A program made the translations under genes and the position numbers. A DNA stretch of 64,000 nucleotides from Lachnospiraceae bacterium (GTDB lineage Bacteria > Bacillota > Clostridia > Lachnospirales > Lachnospiraceae), in assembly GCA_017468395.1 (NCBI GenBank), contig JAFUIR010000019.1, positions 1 through 64,000 on the forward strand, written 5' to 3'. A model generated the notes under the pieces. The model was not told where the DNA came from. It was given only the letters and a program-made list of their open reading frames with translations, and did no database searches. Positions 50,604-59,238 of the stretch are shown here, piece by piece. The stretch's first letter is position 1, and every line of letters starts with the position of its first letter.

Positions 50604-53600
50604 TCATGCTTTGGTGAGAGGCTTTAACATATACTGATTTTTTCCTTTTTCTTTTACCTGATAAAGTACCTGGTCTGCCTGCTCAAATAATTCTTCATGA
50701 GAAACAGTTTCATAACTGTATACTGCACCTACACTGATAGAAATATCTTTGTTTGCGGATTGGAAAGACAACTGGTGATTCATTCTTGATACCAAATTGC
50801 CAAGCATCTCACCTAACTGATTCTCCTCGATACCGTAAGTAAATATCATAAATTCATCACCACCGTATCTGCAATTCACTGCATTCTCCGCAAAAAGACC
50901 TTTCATATTTCCTGCCAGCATTTTCAGTGCAATGTCACCGCCTGCATGCCCCAAAGTATCATTCACCGACTTAAAGTCATCAAAATCCACCATTACTAAT
51001 GCTATGGGTAACTGTCCCTGAGGATTTTCATAAAATGCTGTCATACGGGAACGGAAACCGTCACGGTTAAACAGTCCGGTCAAAGGGTCTGTCTCCGCTT
51101 TTTCAGCTATACGCTGTTTTTCTTCCATTTCTTTTTGTATATTTACCAGTTTTGCAATAATATGCTGTGGCTTTCCATCAGAATTTTTTACCTTATGGGC
51201 AAGCACTTTGTACCACTGGCTTGCTCCCTGTTTATCCGTCAACAAAAATGCCGGTGATTCACCGCCCTCACTATCCTCAATCAGATTACAATATTTGTAA
51301 ACAGTATCCACACCGATATCGGCTTGCATATCATCCTGCAAAGAAACTTCTTTTTTAAATCCGAAGTTTTCCTCACACTTTTTATCAAACCAGATGATAT
51401 TTTTGACATAGTCAATTTCAAACAGATATTCATTGACAATAGATGCCAAAATTTCATATCTCGTTACATCCATGGCATGTTTCTTGGCACTCTTCATTTT
51501 TTCCCGGAAGAACGCAACAGCCACTGTTGCAATGAAGAGGAAGAAAACGCAAACCGCCACAATGCATCCAACCGGATTAGCCTCTACAAAACGCATAAAT
51601 GTAATGGCCTGTGCGGGAGGGTCCAAATGTTCACGCAGCATTACTTGGATATTCTCCTGCGGAATACCATAAATACACTTATTACAGATGGAAATCAGTC
51701 TTGTATCAACATTTTCCGAGAAAGCAAAATATAATCCTGCCATCTCCGAAAGAGGAAGCATCGCCACATGACTGCATTCCTGCTCTTTCATATAATAATC
51801 GGCACTATAATAATTCATTACCACATAGTCCGCATCCAGGCTTTCCACCGCGCGTAGTGCTTCTGCATAAGTATTGTACCGTTTGGTTACAATTCCCGCT
51901 GTCTCGCTAAAAGAATTGTTCTCGCCTTTAACCGCAGCCAATCTGCTTCCCACACCTAATTGCGCATCCACCGTATCATTCTTTACCAGCAGATTCATAT
52001 AGGAAAAATAATCTTTTGAATATCGCAGGCTTTCGTCATAACCGACACCTTTATCCATACCGGCTATCATGTCAATCTCTCCTGCTTTCAGTCCACCTAC
52101 CATCGCCTGTGTGTTTTCGTAAGGCACATACTCCATTTCCAATCCGGTATTTTCTGCCACTGCTTCACACATATCTCTGGTAACACCGGCAAACTCTCCA
52201 TCTTTCTGATACTGGAAAGGTGCCAGATTGGTCAGATATCCGACTTTCAGTTTCCCCGTATTCTCCAAAAAATCTTTTTCTGTCTGAGAAAAATTCACGA
52301 CATAATTTTGAAGAATAGATGTACCGGTACCTACTTTCAGGTCTCTTTCCACCAATTTCATGTCTGCAGTTCTACCGGATTCCCAGCGCCGATTCCAGTC
52401 TTCCATAATATCGTCAAAACTTTCCTCAGAATTGCCCAGTGCCGAATCAATCACTCTCTGAGCCTCATAGCCATCCTCCAGACTCAATTTCCCCAGCAGT
52501 TTATTTCTATGGGTATACTCCGAACCGGTTGCAGTACCGTTAGTAAGCAATATAACATTCTCCATATCACCGTAAGCATCCGGATATGGATCTGTCTTTA
52601 CAATAGACAAAGTCTCCTGCGCAAGCGCATAACCGGATTCATCCAGCATGAAATCCAAGAATGCTCTGGCTGCTTCCGGATGTTCACTGTTCTTGCTGAC
52701 ACCATAGCAATAATCAGTAGAAACAGTCATGTACTGTCTTCCTTCTATTTCATACGGGAACGGCATAAATGCAATGGCGTCTCCATTTTCTCCCGCACCT
52801 TTAAACTGCGAGATAGCCCATGAGCCAATGGCAAGACAGCCAATCTTTCCTTCATTCAACATTCCCTTACACTTTTCCCAATCGGACTTTGCAGGGTCTG
52901 ACTCACAAAAGCCTTTATCTACAATATCATACAAAAGCCGGAAGGACTGATAGTGTGTAGAGCCCTCCAAATAAGCATCTTTTTCATATGTGAAATAGCG
53001 GTATTTATAATCCGCATTACCTGTCATTTCTATGTAGGAAAAAGTATCCCACAGGGCGAGCGCCCAAGGTGCCGCATAATTGGTGTAAAAAGGAATGGCA
53101 TCCGTTCGCTCTTCAATATCCTGCAATGCCTGCAAAAAATCCTCCGGCGTAGTAGGCATCTGCGTAACACCTGCCTGATAAAATACGTCTTTGTTATACA
53201 AAATTCCGGACATATAGGCCAGAGAGGGAATTCCGTAAATACTGTTATTTACTTTTCTGCCACCCTCTAAATAATTATACTTTTCGGATAAAGATGCATA
53301 ATCACCGAGATACGCAAAATACTTACTCAAATCGTTGACCGTCATATAAGCCGGCACAAAAAGTACATCGCCGTAGTCCCCGGATGCAATTCTATCCGGA
53401 ATCTGTGTTTCAAAACTGGTATAGCAGGTATAAGTCACATTGACTTTCGGATACTTTTGACAAAAATCCGCAATATAAGGCTTCATAACATCATCAGCCA
53501 CATTGAAAATCACTTCGATGTCGCCGGAAATATCTGTATTTTTTTGTGATGCCTGCACCGGCATTGCATTACCTACTTGCAATACCAAACCAAGTACAGC

Positions 53601-53642
53601 CACCATGGATAGAATACTTTTCCAAAATTTATTTTTCACCAT
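50604..53642 (-). CDS. Diguanylate cyclase fused to two solute-binding domains
   Basis: 1012 aa. Signal peptide at residues 1-32 (ends VQASQ). Residues about 40-430 are an extracellular family 1 (sugar-type) binding domain (EVIFNVADDVMKPYIADF, LPTTP-like region). About 460-680 is a family 3 (amino-acid-type) binding domain (LKVGYLTNLAPFQYQKDGEFAGVTRDMCEAVA). A membrane helix lies near 686-708. A PAS-like segment follows, then a GGDEF domain with intact RYGGDEF near residue 925. No RxxD inhibitory site is visible upstream of GGDEF. It should make c-di-GMP in response to small ligands outside the cell. Confidence 0.88.
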   Translation of the reverse strand: MVKNKFWKSILSMVAVLGLVLQVGNAMPVQASQKNTDISGDIEVIFNVADDVMKPYIADFCQKYPKVNVTYTCYTSFETQIPDRIASGDYGDVLFVPAYMTVNDLSKYFAYLGDYASLSEKYNYLEGGRKVNNSIYGIPSLAYMSGILYNKDVFYQAGVTQMPTTPEDFLQALQDIEERTDAIPFYTNYAAPWALALWDTFSYIEMTGNADYKYRYFTYEKDAYLEGSTHYQSFRLLYDIVDKGFCESDPAKSDWEKCKGMLNEGKIGCLAIGSWAISQFKGAGENGDAIAFMPFPYEIEGRQYMTVSTDYCYGVSKNSEHPEAARAFLDFMLDESGYALAQETLSIVKTDPYPDAYGDMENVILLTNGTATGSEYTHRNKLLGKLSLEDGYEAQRVIDSALGNSEESFDDIMEDWNRRWESGRTADMKLVERDLKVGTGTSILQNYVVNFSQTEKDFLENTGKLKVGYLTNLAPFQYQKDGEFAGVTRDMCEAVAENTGLEMEYVPYENTQAMVGGLKAGEIDMIAGMDKGVGYDESLRYSKDYFSYMNLLVKNDTVDAQLGVGSRLAAVKGENNSFSETAGIVTKRYNTYAEALRAVESLDADYVVMNYYSADYYMKEQECSHVAMLPLSEMAGLYFAFSENVDTRLISICNKCIYGIPQENIQVMLREHLDPPAQAITFMRFVEANPVGCIVAVCVFFLFIATVAVAFFREKMKSAKKHAMDVTRYEILASIVNEYLFEIDYVKNIIWFDKKCEENFGFKKEVSLQDDMQADIGVDTVYKYCNLIEDSEGGESPAFLLTDKQGASQWYKVLAHKVKNSDGKPQHIIAKLVNIQKEMEEKQRIAEKAETDPLTGLFNRDGFRSRMTAFYENPQGQLPIALVMVDFDDFKSVNDTLGHAGGDIALKMLAGNMKGLFAENAVNCRYGGDEFMIFTYGIEENQLGEMLGNLVSRMNHQLSFQSANKDISISVGAVYSYETVSHEELFEQADQVLYQVKEKGKNQYMLKPLTKA

Positions 53643-53727
53643 GTCATCTCTTTTCTTTATATAACATTTGGTTTTAAGGTATACTTGTTAATATTATATC
53701 ACATTACGGCAAGAAGAGAAATTGTTT

Positions 53728-54579
53728 TTAATAAATTGCGCAATTTTTTAAATATTCTGCTGAAGACTTTATTGTATTTTTCTGATTTGGCGCATCAAAA
53801 TGTTCAATAGCCAGATATCCGTCATATTTTTCCCCTGCCAGTTTCTTTACCATCTCCTCTATGGAAAGATAACCCGAACCTGTAGCCACAGACACTAACC
53901 TGTTTCCCTGTCCATCATCTCCTCGGTCTTTACAGTGCACATGCGTAATATGTCCATACAAAAGTTCCCACGCCTTTTCTACCTCTTCGCCTATGTACGC
54001 ATAATTTCCCATGTCAAAAGTATGGGTTAAATAAGGTACGTTATTTAGCGCATAAAGAACACCATTCATACAGCACAGTGGAGATTTTCTGTCATCAAAA
54101 TCCTCTATGGTAACTGTAACGCCCTGTTCATGCCCCAATGCTGCTATATATGTAAGCCCTGCAATCATGCGTTGCATGTTTTTATTTGCGCTTAAATAAT
54201 CCGCCAAATCTTCATAGGAATCTTTCACGGATATCATCTGCTCCGCTTCCTGACTTTCCAAAAATCCCGGCACCACCAGAATTTTCCCAGCCCCTACTCT
54301 TTTGGCAGTTTTTATATGATTGAGAGACTTTTTACGCCACTGCATCTTCACCCAAAGTCCCGGTTTGTTCATTTCATAAAACTCGTAAATACAACTGATT
54401 TTCAGCCCCACCCCGGCAAGCAACTGCTCCGTTTTCGGATTTTCCCTTAAATATGTCAGATTGATTTCCACTGCGTCTATGCCGCACTGCTTTACATGGG
54501 CTAAAAGGCTTTCCACGCTCTCCCCGGACTGCTGCGCCGCCTGCAAAATATGATCGTAAAAAACAGAAAGTTTCATCAT
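53728..54579 (-). CDS. Sugar phosphate isomerase/epimerase (TIM barrel)
   Basis: 283 aa. Xylose isomerase-like TIM barrel: VEINLTYLRENP, ISCIYEFYEMNKP, VVPGFLESQEAEQM, VTIEDFDDRKSPL and HVHCKDRGDDGQGN, with the metal-binding Glu, Asp and His residues of the AP endonuclease/isomerase family. The substrate is unknown. Its ATG overlaps the ThuA-like stop (ATGA type), so the two proteins likely work together, for example in a sugar or inositol derivative pathway. Confidence 0.85.
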   Translation of the reverse strand: MMKLSVFYDHILQAAQQSGESVESLLAHVKQCGIDAVEINLTYLRENPKTEQLLAGVGLKISCIYEFYEMNKPGLWVKMQWRKKSLNHIKTAKRVGAGKILVVPGFLESQEAEQMISVKDSYEDLADYLSANKNMQRMIAGLTYIAALGHEQGVTVTIEDFDDRKSPLCCMNGVLYALNNVPYLTHTFDMGNYAYIGEEVEKAWELLYGHITHVHCKDRGDDGQGNRLVSVATGSGYLSIEEMVKKLAGEKYDGYLAIEHFDAPNQKNTIKSSAEYLKNCAIY

Positions 54580-55274
54580 TTCATTTCCTCACATTCCGGG
54601 TAAATTCTTTCTGCCACCGAGGGCACACAAAATCGTACTCCGTTTTTGATGATTTGCTGTATCTGAGGCATATAATAAATAGGATACTCTTCATGTCCCG
54701 GCTGGAAATAGAAGATTTTGCCGTACCCTCTTGTGAAAGTACAACCGCTACGGAACACTTCCCCACCGGAAAACCATCCGGTGAAAATCACATCATCGGG
54801 CTTTGGAATATCAAAATATTCTCCATACATTTCTTCCTGCGGGATAACAATAGGACTTGGGATTCCCTGTGCTATGGGATGGGTGGGACAGGTGCACCAA
54901 AGTTTCTCACTGTCTCCGTGTCTCCATTTCAAGGTCATGGATGTGCCCAACAGTTTCTTCATAATCTTACTGAAGTGGGCAGAATGAAGAGCCACCAGTC
55001 CCATTCCTGCCAGCACATGGCGCCGCACACGCTCTGCCACTTCGTCAGAAAATTCCTCTTGCAAAGCATGGCTCCAAATCACCAGCACGTCCGTATCTTT
55101 CAGGACTTCCTCTGTAAGTCCGTGCTCCGGCATATCAAAAGTAGCCGTCCGCACCATAAAATCCTCTTTCAAAAAAGAGGACAGGCAACCATGAATCCCC
55201 TCCGGGTACACGCGGCGGATATTCTCATACTCCCGTTCATGTTTATATTCGTTCCAAATAGTCACTTTCAACAT
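54576..55274 (-). CDS. ThuA-like domain protein
   Basis: 232 aa from the ATG at 55274 (AGGAG upstream); an upstream in-frame start adds seven residues. ThuA/type 1 glutamine amidotransferase-like fold with VLVIWSHALQEEF, GLVALHSAHFSKIMKKLLGTSMTLKWRHGD and YGKIFYFQPGHEEYPIYY. ThuA proteins occur in disaccharide and keto-sugar metabolism; the reaction here is not known. Coupled to the isomerase downstream and 32 bp after the CARF nuclease gene. Confidence 0.85.
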   Translation of the reverse strand: MLKVTIWNEYKHEREYENIRRVYPEGIHGCLSSFLKEDFMVRTATFDMPEHGLTEEVLKDTDVLVIWSHALQEEFSDEVAERVRRHVLAGMGLVALHSAHFSKIMKKLLGTSMTLKWRHGDSEKLWCTCPTHPIAQGIPSPIVIPQEEMYGEYFDIPKPDDVIFTGWFSGGEVFRSGCTFTRGYGKIFYFQPGHEEYPIYYMPQIQQIIKNGVRFCVPSVAERIYPECEEMK

Positions 55275-55306
55275 TGTATTTCTCCTGTTTAGCAAACCTT
55301 TTACTG

Positions 55307-56467
55307 TTATTGATACACAATCCGAATATCCATTTCCTGTGCTCTCTTTGTATAGGCTTCCGAAATTTGCTGGGTCGCCGCTATCTCCTTTTGGGCATAC
55401 TTTCCGCCAAACCGGTCAGTCACCGTTTCCAATTCATAAAGTGCCATCTGATTTACTTTGCCGTTTTTGCAGGACGTAAATATAGGCACATAGCCATCTA
55501 ACGCCAGCACATCTATTTCATTTTCCACATCTTCTTCATAACTGTGTAGCACACCGTCCCAGTCAATATGCACACCGACACGGCAATCCACATAACGGCC
55601 GCTGTTTCTCTTTTCAAAATAGGTGTGAAGTTCCAACGGACATCCCGCATCCAACAGGCACTCTTTAATTACCTCATTTTTGTATTTAAAACTGACGTAT
55701 TCACCATCACGCACATTTTCCAAAATTCCGTACTGCTCCAGTTCCCGCATACAGACGATAGCCTGTCTGAAATTAATTCCGCTGCATTTGCGGATAATCT
55801 GTGAAAGTTCCTGGTTGGACACACTGACAGTAAAGTTTCCGTTCTCACGGTCTGTAAGTTTTTTTAACATTCCGGACAAACCGTTCCATCTTCTGGGACT
55901 ATCCTTTACCACTTTCCAGATTTTGGCTACATCCCGCTCAAATTCCTGATTATCCAAAAAACTTTTGGATAACTTCTGCTGTCTGTAATTAATTACACCA
56001 CCTCTGATGGCAATAGCATCATCCAGAGTCAATTTAATATGTCTCTTTGGCACAATTTCATCAATGCCCGCCGTCACTTTATGATTCAGCACTGACAATT
56101 CATTTTTTTTCACATGAAACCGGTGCATGGGCATTTGATGCTTGGCAGACAAAATTCCCAAAGCCACCAGCAACAAATCTTCCCCTCCTGTCAAATCAAA
56201 AAAACATCGGTTTCCCTGCTGTCTTTCTTTTCGCAATTCATCTTCAATCACTTCAATGACCCTGTCCAGATTGGTCTTGCTCACTTCTACAAACTTCACA
56301 TCCGTAATGCCGCAAATATTCTCCATGGACCTGCGCATATTCTGAACCCGCTGGGGATTCATGGTATCCTTATGTCCGAAAAAAATCACCCGGTCCATTT
56401 TAAAATTCAAACAAGTAATTAAATTTTCCATAGGCTCTACATCAAAAAATTCAATGTTGGTATTCAT
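55307..56467 (-). CDS. Card1-like CARF-nuclease (DUF1887 family), orphan
   Basis: 386 aa, the size of VC1899/Card1 proteins. Residues about 1-165 form a Rossmann-like CARF domain with the signature FFDLTGGEDLLLVALGILSA. About 195-285 is winged-helix-like. The C-terminal DUF1887 PD-(D/E)xK nuclease contains VENEIDVLALDGYVPIFTSCKNG (near residues 314-333) and ALYELETVTDRFGGKYA. The canonical Glu of ExK is Ser here (SCK). Known Card1 is activated by cyclic tetra-adenylate from type III CRISPR and cuts single-stranded DNA and RNA. No Cas gene or array lies in the window. Confidence 0.83.
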   Translation of the reverse strand: MNTNIEFFDVEPMENLITCLNFKMDRVIFFGHKDTMNPQRVQNMRRSMENICGITDVKFVEVSKTNLDRVIEVIEDELRKERQQGNRCFFDLTGGEDLLLVALGILSAKHQMPMHRFHVKKNELSVLNHKVTAGIDEIVPKRHIKLTLDDAIAIRGGVINYRQQKLSKSFLDNQEFERDVAKIWKVVKDSPRRWNGLSGMLKKLTDRENGNFTVSVSNQELSQIIRKCSGINFRQAIVCMRELEQYGILENVRDGEYVSFKYKNEVIKECLLDAGCPLELHTYFEKRNSGRYVDCRVGVHIDWDGVLHSYEEDVENEIDVLALDGYVPIFTSCKNGKVNQMALYELETVTDRFGGKYAQKEIAATQQISEAYTKRAQEMDIRIVYQ

Positions 56468-56509
56468 GACAGGCTCTCCTCACTATCAATTTCTTCTTTT
56501 GTATTTTTT

Positions 56510-57367
56510 CTAATTTGTATCTTTTTTATTTTTCCCAAAGTGCAGACACTGTTTCGGGCAGACATCTGCGCATTTGCCGCATTTTATACATTCCGGCGAA
56601 ACTGAAATTTTCTCCGGAGGTAGATTTACCGGACAAGCCTTTTGGCAAGCAATGCAGGAAATACACGCCTCTTTTTCCCATTTGATTTGCACCAGACTAA
56701 ACCGGTTAAACCAGCCGTAAACAGCCCCCAGCGGGCACAGATACTGGCAAAAAGGACGATAAATTTTTACGGAAAGCAGTACAATAATAATCAGCACTCC
56801 AAGTTTCCAGTAAAACAAACCGCCAATTTGGGAACTTAATTGTTCATTGGCACTAAGTAGCGGAAGTGCTCCGAAAAACGTACCGGAAGGGCATAGGAAC
56901 TTACAAAAAGCCGGTACTTTGACAAATCCGGTAAATAAAATGGCAGAACCCACAATCACCAGTCCAAGTAGCACTACATATTTCCCGTATTTTAAAATGC
57001 TGTGAAAGGGCAATTGTTTTTTCTTCCTGAAAACCGGGATTTTGTGAAGCAAATCCTGTAATAGCCCAAAAGGACAAAGCCATCCGCAGACAAACCGCCC
57101 GAATAAACTGCCGAAAACAAATAAAAATCCCAAAACTGCAAAAGGCACTTTCAGATTTCTTTCATTCAGTGCAGCCTGCAATGCCCCAAGGGGGCAGGAC
57201 GCCACCGCTCCCGGGCAGGAATAACAGTTCAGTCCCGGCACACAAACATATTTTAAAGATCCTTTATATATTTTACCATTCAAATACCCGTAAATATACC
57301 CGTTGGTAACGATAGTATATATTATTTGAAAGAAAAGCCGCATTTTAGCCGGTGTAAATTTCTTCAT
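56510..57367 (-). CDS. Membrane 4Fe-4S protein, NapH-like
   Basis: 285 aa with about five hydrophobic segments and several CP motifs in the membrane part (CYSCPGAVASCPLGALQ, CGWLCPFGLLQ, CKFLCPSGTFFG, CQYLCPLGAVYG), followed by two ferredoxin motifs CISCIACQKACPVN and CIKCGKCADVCPKQ at the C terminus. It should carry electrons across or at the membrane, like NapH and related quinol-linked proteins. Together with the CXXC mini-protein and TlpA-like gene upstream it probably feeds thiol redox reactions outside the cell. Confidence 0.88.
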   Translation of the reverse strand: MKKFTPAKMRLFFQIIYTIVTNGYIYGYLNGKIYKGSLKYVCVPGLNCYSCPGAVASCPLGALQAALNERNLKVPFAVLGFLFVFGSLFGRFVCGWLCPFGLLQDLLHKIPVFRKKKQLPFHSILKYGKYVVLLGLVIVGSAILFTGFVKVPAFCKFLCPSGTFFGALPLLSANEQLSSQIGGLFYWKLGVLIIIVLLSVKIYRPFCQYLCPLGAVYGWFNRFSLVQIKWEKEACISCIACQKACPVNLPPEKISVSPECIKCGKCADVCPKQCLHFGKNKKDTN

Positions 57368-57382
57368 GCTTTTTCCTCTCTG

Positions 57383-57550
57383 TTATCCGATGCCGATACA
57401 CTCCAGACAAATCATGACTGCCTTGCGGTAAATATCTGTAAACTGCCCTTCCGCAAAACCTACTATGAGAAACAATACGCCTATCCCTGCGCCCACTGTC
57501 CAAAGCGGTATTCTCTTAATCCTACTACTCCATTTCTGCCAAAAGTCCAT
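57383..57550 (-). CDS. CD1871A-type CXXC mini-protein
   Basis: 55 aa. Begins MDFWQKWSSRIKRIPLW, has one membrane segment (about residues 18-35) and ends with VMICLECIGIG, a conserved CxxC immediately before a glycine-rich end. It is too short to be noticed as a typical gene but is embedded between the TlpA-like and NapH-like genes; its start overlaps the TlpA-like stop by 26 bp. I recall this type as CD1871A-family CXXC protein. Probable role: membrane redox relay. Confidence 0.75.
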   Translation of the reverse strand: MDFWQKWSSRIKRIPLWTVGAGIGVLFLIVGFAEGQFTDIYRKAVMICLECIGIG

Positions 57551-58121
57551 TGATTATTTCCTCCCAGCCTTCCTTAGACTGCGCTCCCAAGACATAACCG
57601 AGCATTTCCCCATCCTTTGTTACAAAAAAGGTGGTGGGCACGGCTTCCACACCTCCTACCAGATTGCTGTAAAGTGACTGGTTCAAAAGAAGGTGCGGAT
57701 AATTGGCATTGGTCTGCGTAATTAATTCCTTAGCATACTCCACATTTTCCGGACTGTCTCCTTCCATCACATCACTGACAATGCCCAGCATTTGAAACTC
57801 TGCCTTGTCATAAGATGCCGCAATTTCTCCCAAATCCGGCATTTCATCTAAGCAGGGATTACAATAAGTGGCCCAGACATTAATCATGGTAAGTTTAGAC
57901 TCTGAAAGGCAGTCTGAGGTAAGCGTTTCCCCATCCGTGGTGGTTGCCTCAAAAGTCAAAATATAAGTTTCCTGCTCCGTTTCTGCAGTTCCTGTGGTTT
58001 CCGTAGTTCCTATGGTTTCCGAATTATTCACATTTTCTGCTGCGTTTCCTTTTCCGCAGCCTGTGGCAAGCACTGCCATGACAAACAGAACTGCCAATAA
58101 TATCTTTTTTGCATGTATCAT
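57525..58121 (-). CDS. TlpA-like thioredoxin-family lipoprotein
   Basis: 198 aa. Signal peptide with lipobox VLATGC (Cys near residue 22), a Thr/Glu-rich linker, then a thioredoxin fold with INVWATYCNPCLDEMPDLGE (active site CNPC) and EAVPTTFFVTKDGEMLG with the cis-proline. It is anchored outside the membrane and should reduce or make disulfides in exported proteins. First gene of the redox group; electrons could come from the NapH-like protein through the CXXC mini-protein. Confidence 0.9.
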   Translation of the reverse strand: MIHAKKILLAVLFVMAVLATGCGKGNAAENVNNSETIGTTETTGTAETEQETYILTFEATTTDGETLTSDCLSESKLTMINVWATYCNPCLDEMPDLGEIAASYDKAEFQMLGIVSDVMEGDSPENVEYAKELITQTNANYPHLLLNQSLYSNLVGGVEAVPTTFFVTKDGEMLGYVLGAQSKEGWEEIINGLLAEME

Positions 58122-58222
58122 AATAACTTTAACTCCTCATTTTATATTTGCATAACATACTAAACTATCCACTCCAAGTTTATCATTTATCCGACGCCGT
58201 TACAATTACATTATCACAAAAC

Positions 58223-58260
58223 AAAAAGAGCAAAACAGACAATTTCTTCCTGTTTCACTC
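58223..58260 (-). terminator. Intrinsic terminator after the DUF2812 gene
   Basis: GAGTGAAACAG (58260-58250) and CTGTTTTGCTC (58238-58228) on the minus strand with mismatches in the middle, then TTTTTGTTTTG. Confidence 0.75.
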
Positions 58261-58278
58261 CTTTTTAAATAATATGCA

Positions 58279-58785
58279 TTAATCGTGCAATAATCTATCC
58301 TTCTCCAGCGCCTCTTTTTTGCCGTGAATACGTCCCAAACCATACATCAATAATGTAGCACATAAAAGATTTATCCATCCGATGTTCACATAGTTAAATG
58401 TATTCGCAATGCCAACAATTAAATTCAGCACACCAACCACAGTCAGCAATTTTCCAATGCGATCCAAATGCTGAATACGGGAATCAATATCGGAGAAAAT
58501 ATCAAACCTGCCATCTGCTGCTTTCTTCCGGAAATATATCCATTTTGCCATTCTGCCGATGTACTCTGCGCCGATTTCCTCCATAAAATCCAGATAATCC
58601 CTATCATGATTGCGCATTTCCAGCCGCACAGTATACTCTTCCGGCTCACTTTTCACAAAAGTATATTTACAAAATCCAACCCTGTCCAAGACCCAGCCTG
58701 AAGCCGCCATTACATTTAACCAAGCTTCCTCTTTTTCAAAATCCCATGCCCAGAACCATTTATAAATTGTCTTTCTCTCCTGCAT
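58279..58785 (-). CDS. DUF2812 membrane protein
   Basis: 168 aa. Starts with KTIYKWFWAWDFEKEEAWLNVMAASGWVLDRVGFCKYTF, the DUF2812 pattern of tryptophan-rich soluble part, and ends with two membrane segments (about residues 107-127 and 133-150). DUF2812 genes are typically next to PadR regulators; the start shares one base with the PadR stop (TAATG). The protein may be a membrane sensor or effector controlled by PadR; its function is not established. Confidence 0.85.
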   Translation of the reverse strand: MQERKTIYKWFWAWDFEKEEAWLNVMAASGWVLDRVGFCKYTFVKSEPEEYTVRLEMRNHDRDYLDFMEEIGAEYIGRMAKWIYFRKKAADGRFDIFSDIDSRIQHLDRIGKLLTVVGVLNLIVGIANTFNYVNIGWINLLCATLLMYGLGRIHGKKEALEKDRLLHD

Positions 58786-59102
58786 TACATTTCCTCCCTC
58801 AATACTTCCTCGCCTTCCAGAACCATCTGTTGCAATCTCTTTAGTTCATTCTTTAACACTTGCAGACCTTTTTCTGTCAATTTATATTCTTTCTTTCTGC
58901 TCCCGCTTTCCACCGGCAATTGCACAATCCAGCCCTTTTCACACAAATTGTTAAGGGCTCCGTATAAAGTCCCCGCTGCCAGCCTTATTCTGCCTTTTGA
59001 TAACGCTTCCGCCCGTTGCATAATGCCATAGCCATGTTGCGGGGTATATAACGACAGCAATATGTAATAGATAGCCTCTGTCAAGGCAATACCGTCATTC
59101 AT
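58785..59102 (-). CDS. PadR family transcriptional regulator
   Basis: 105 aa from the ATG at 59102, chosen for AAAGGA nine bases upstream; in-frame ATGs lie 2 and 6 codons further up. Winged-helix motif YGIMQRAEALSKGRIRLAAGTLYGALNNLCEKGWI and C-terminal dimer helix KNELKRLQQMVLEGEEVLREEM. PadR proteins repress their own operon and a partner gene. Very likely binds the two TATATCG dyads just upstream. Confidence 0.9.
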   Translation of the reverse strand: MNDGIALTEAIYYILLSLYTPQHGYGIMQRAEALSKGRIRLAAGTLYGALNNLCEKGWIVQLPVESGSRKKEYKLTEKGLQVLKNELKRLQQMVLEGEEVLREEM

Positions 59103-59117
59103 TTCCATCCATCCTTT

Positions 59118-59179
59118 CAAATATATCGCCTCCCGATATATCGTACTTTCATTATATCGGGAGGCGATATATTTGTCAA
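59118..59179 (-). promoter_or_regulatory. padR promoter with twin operators
   Basis: On the minus strand TTGACA (59179-59174), 17-base spacer, TATAAT (59156-59151): a consensus sigma-A promoter. Two dyads TATATCGNNNNNCGATATA lie at 59122-59140 and 59153-59171; the second fills the spacer, the first lies just after the start site. The two dyads are also inverted copies of each other (23-bp arms 59118-59140 and 59153-59175 around 12 bases), so a hairpin forms too. Binding of PadR would block the promoter. Confidence 0.85.
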
Positions 59180-59238
59180 CCGCTTTTTTACGTTTGATTT
59201 GTTAATCAATTATATCCGCAGTTTCCGCTTTACGCTTT

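Noticed and set aside
55307-56467. Type III CRISPR-Cas locus around the CARF nuclease
   Set aside because: No Cas10, Csm/Cmr, Cas1/Cas2 or spacer-repeat array was seen in the window.
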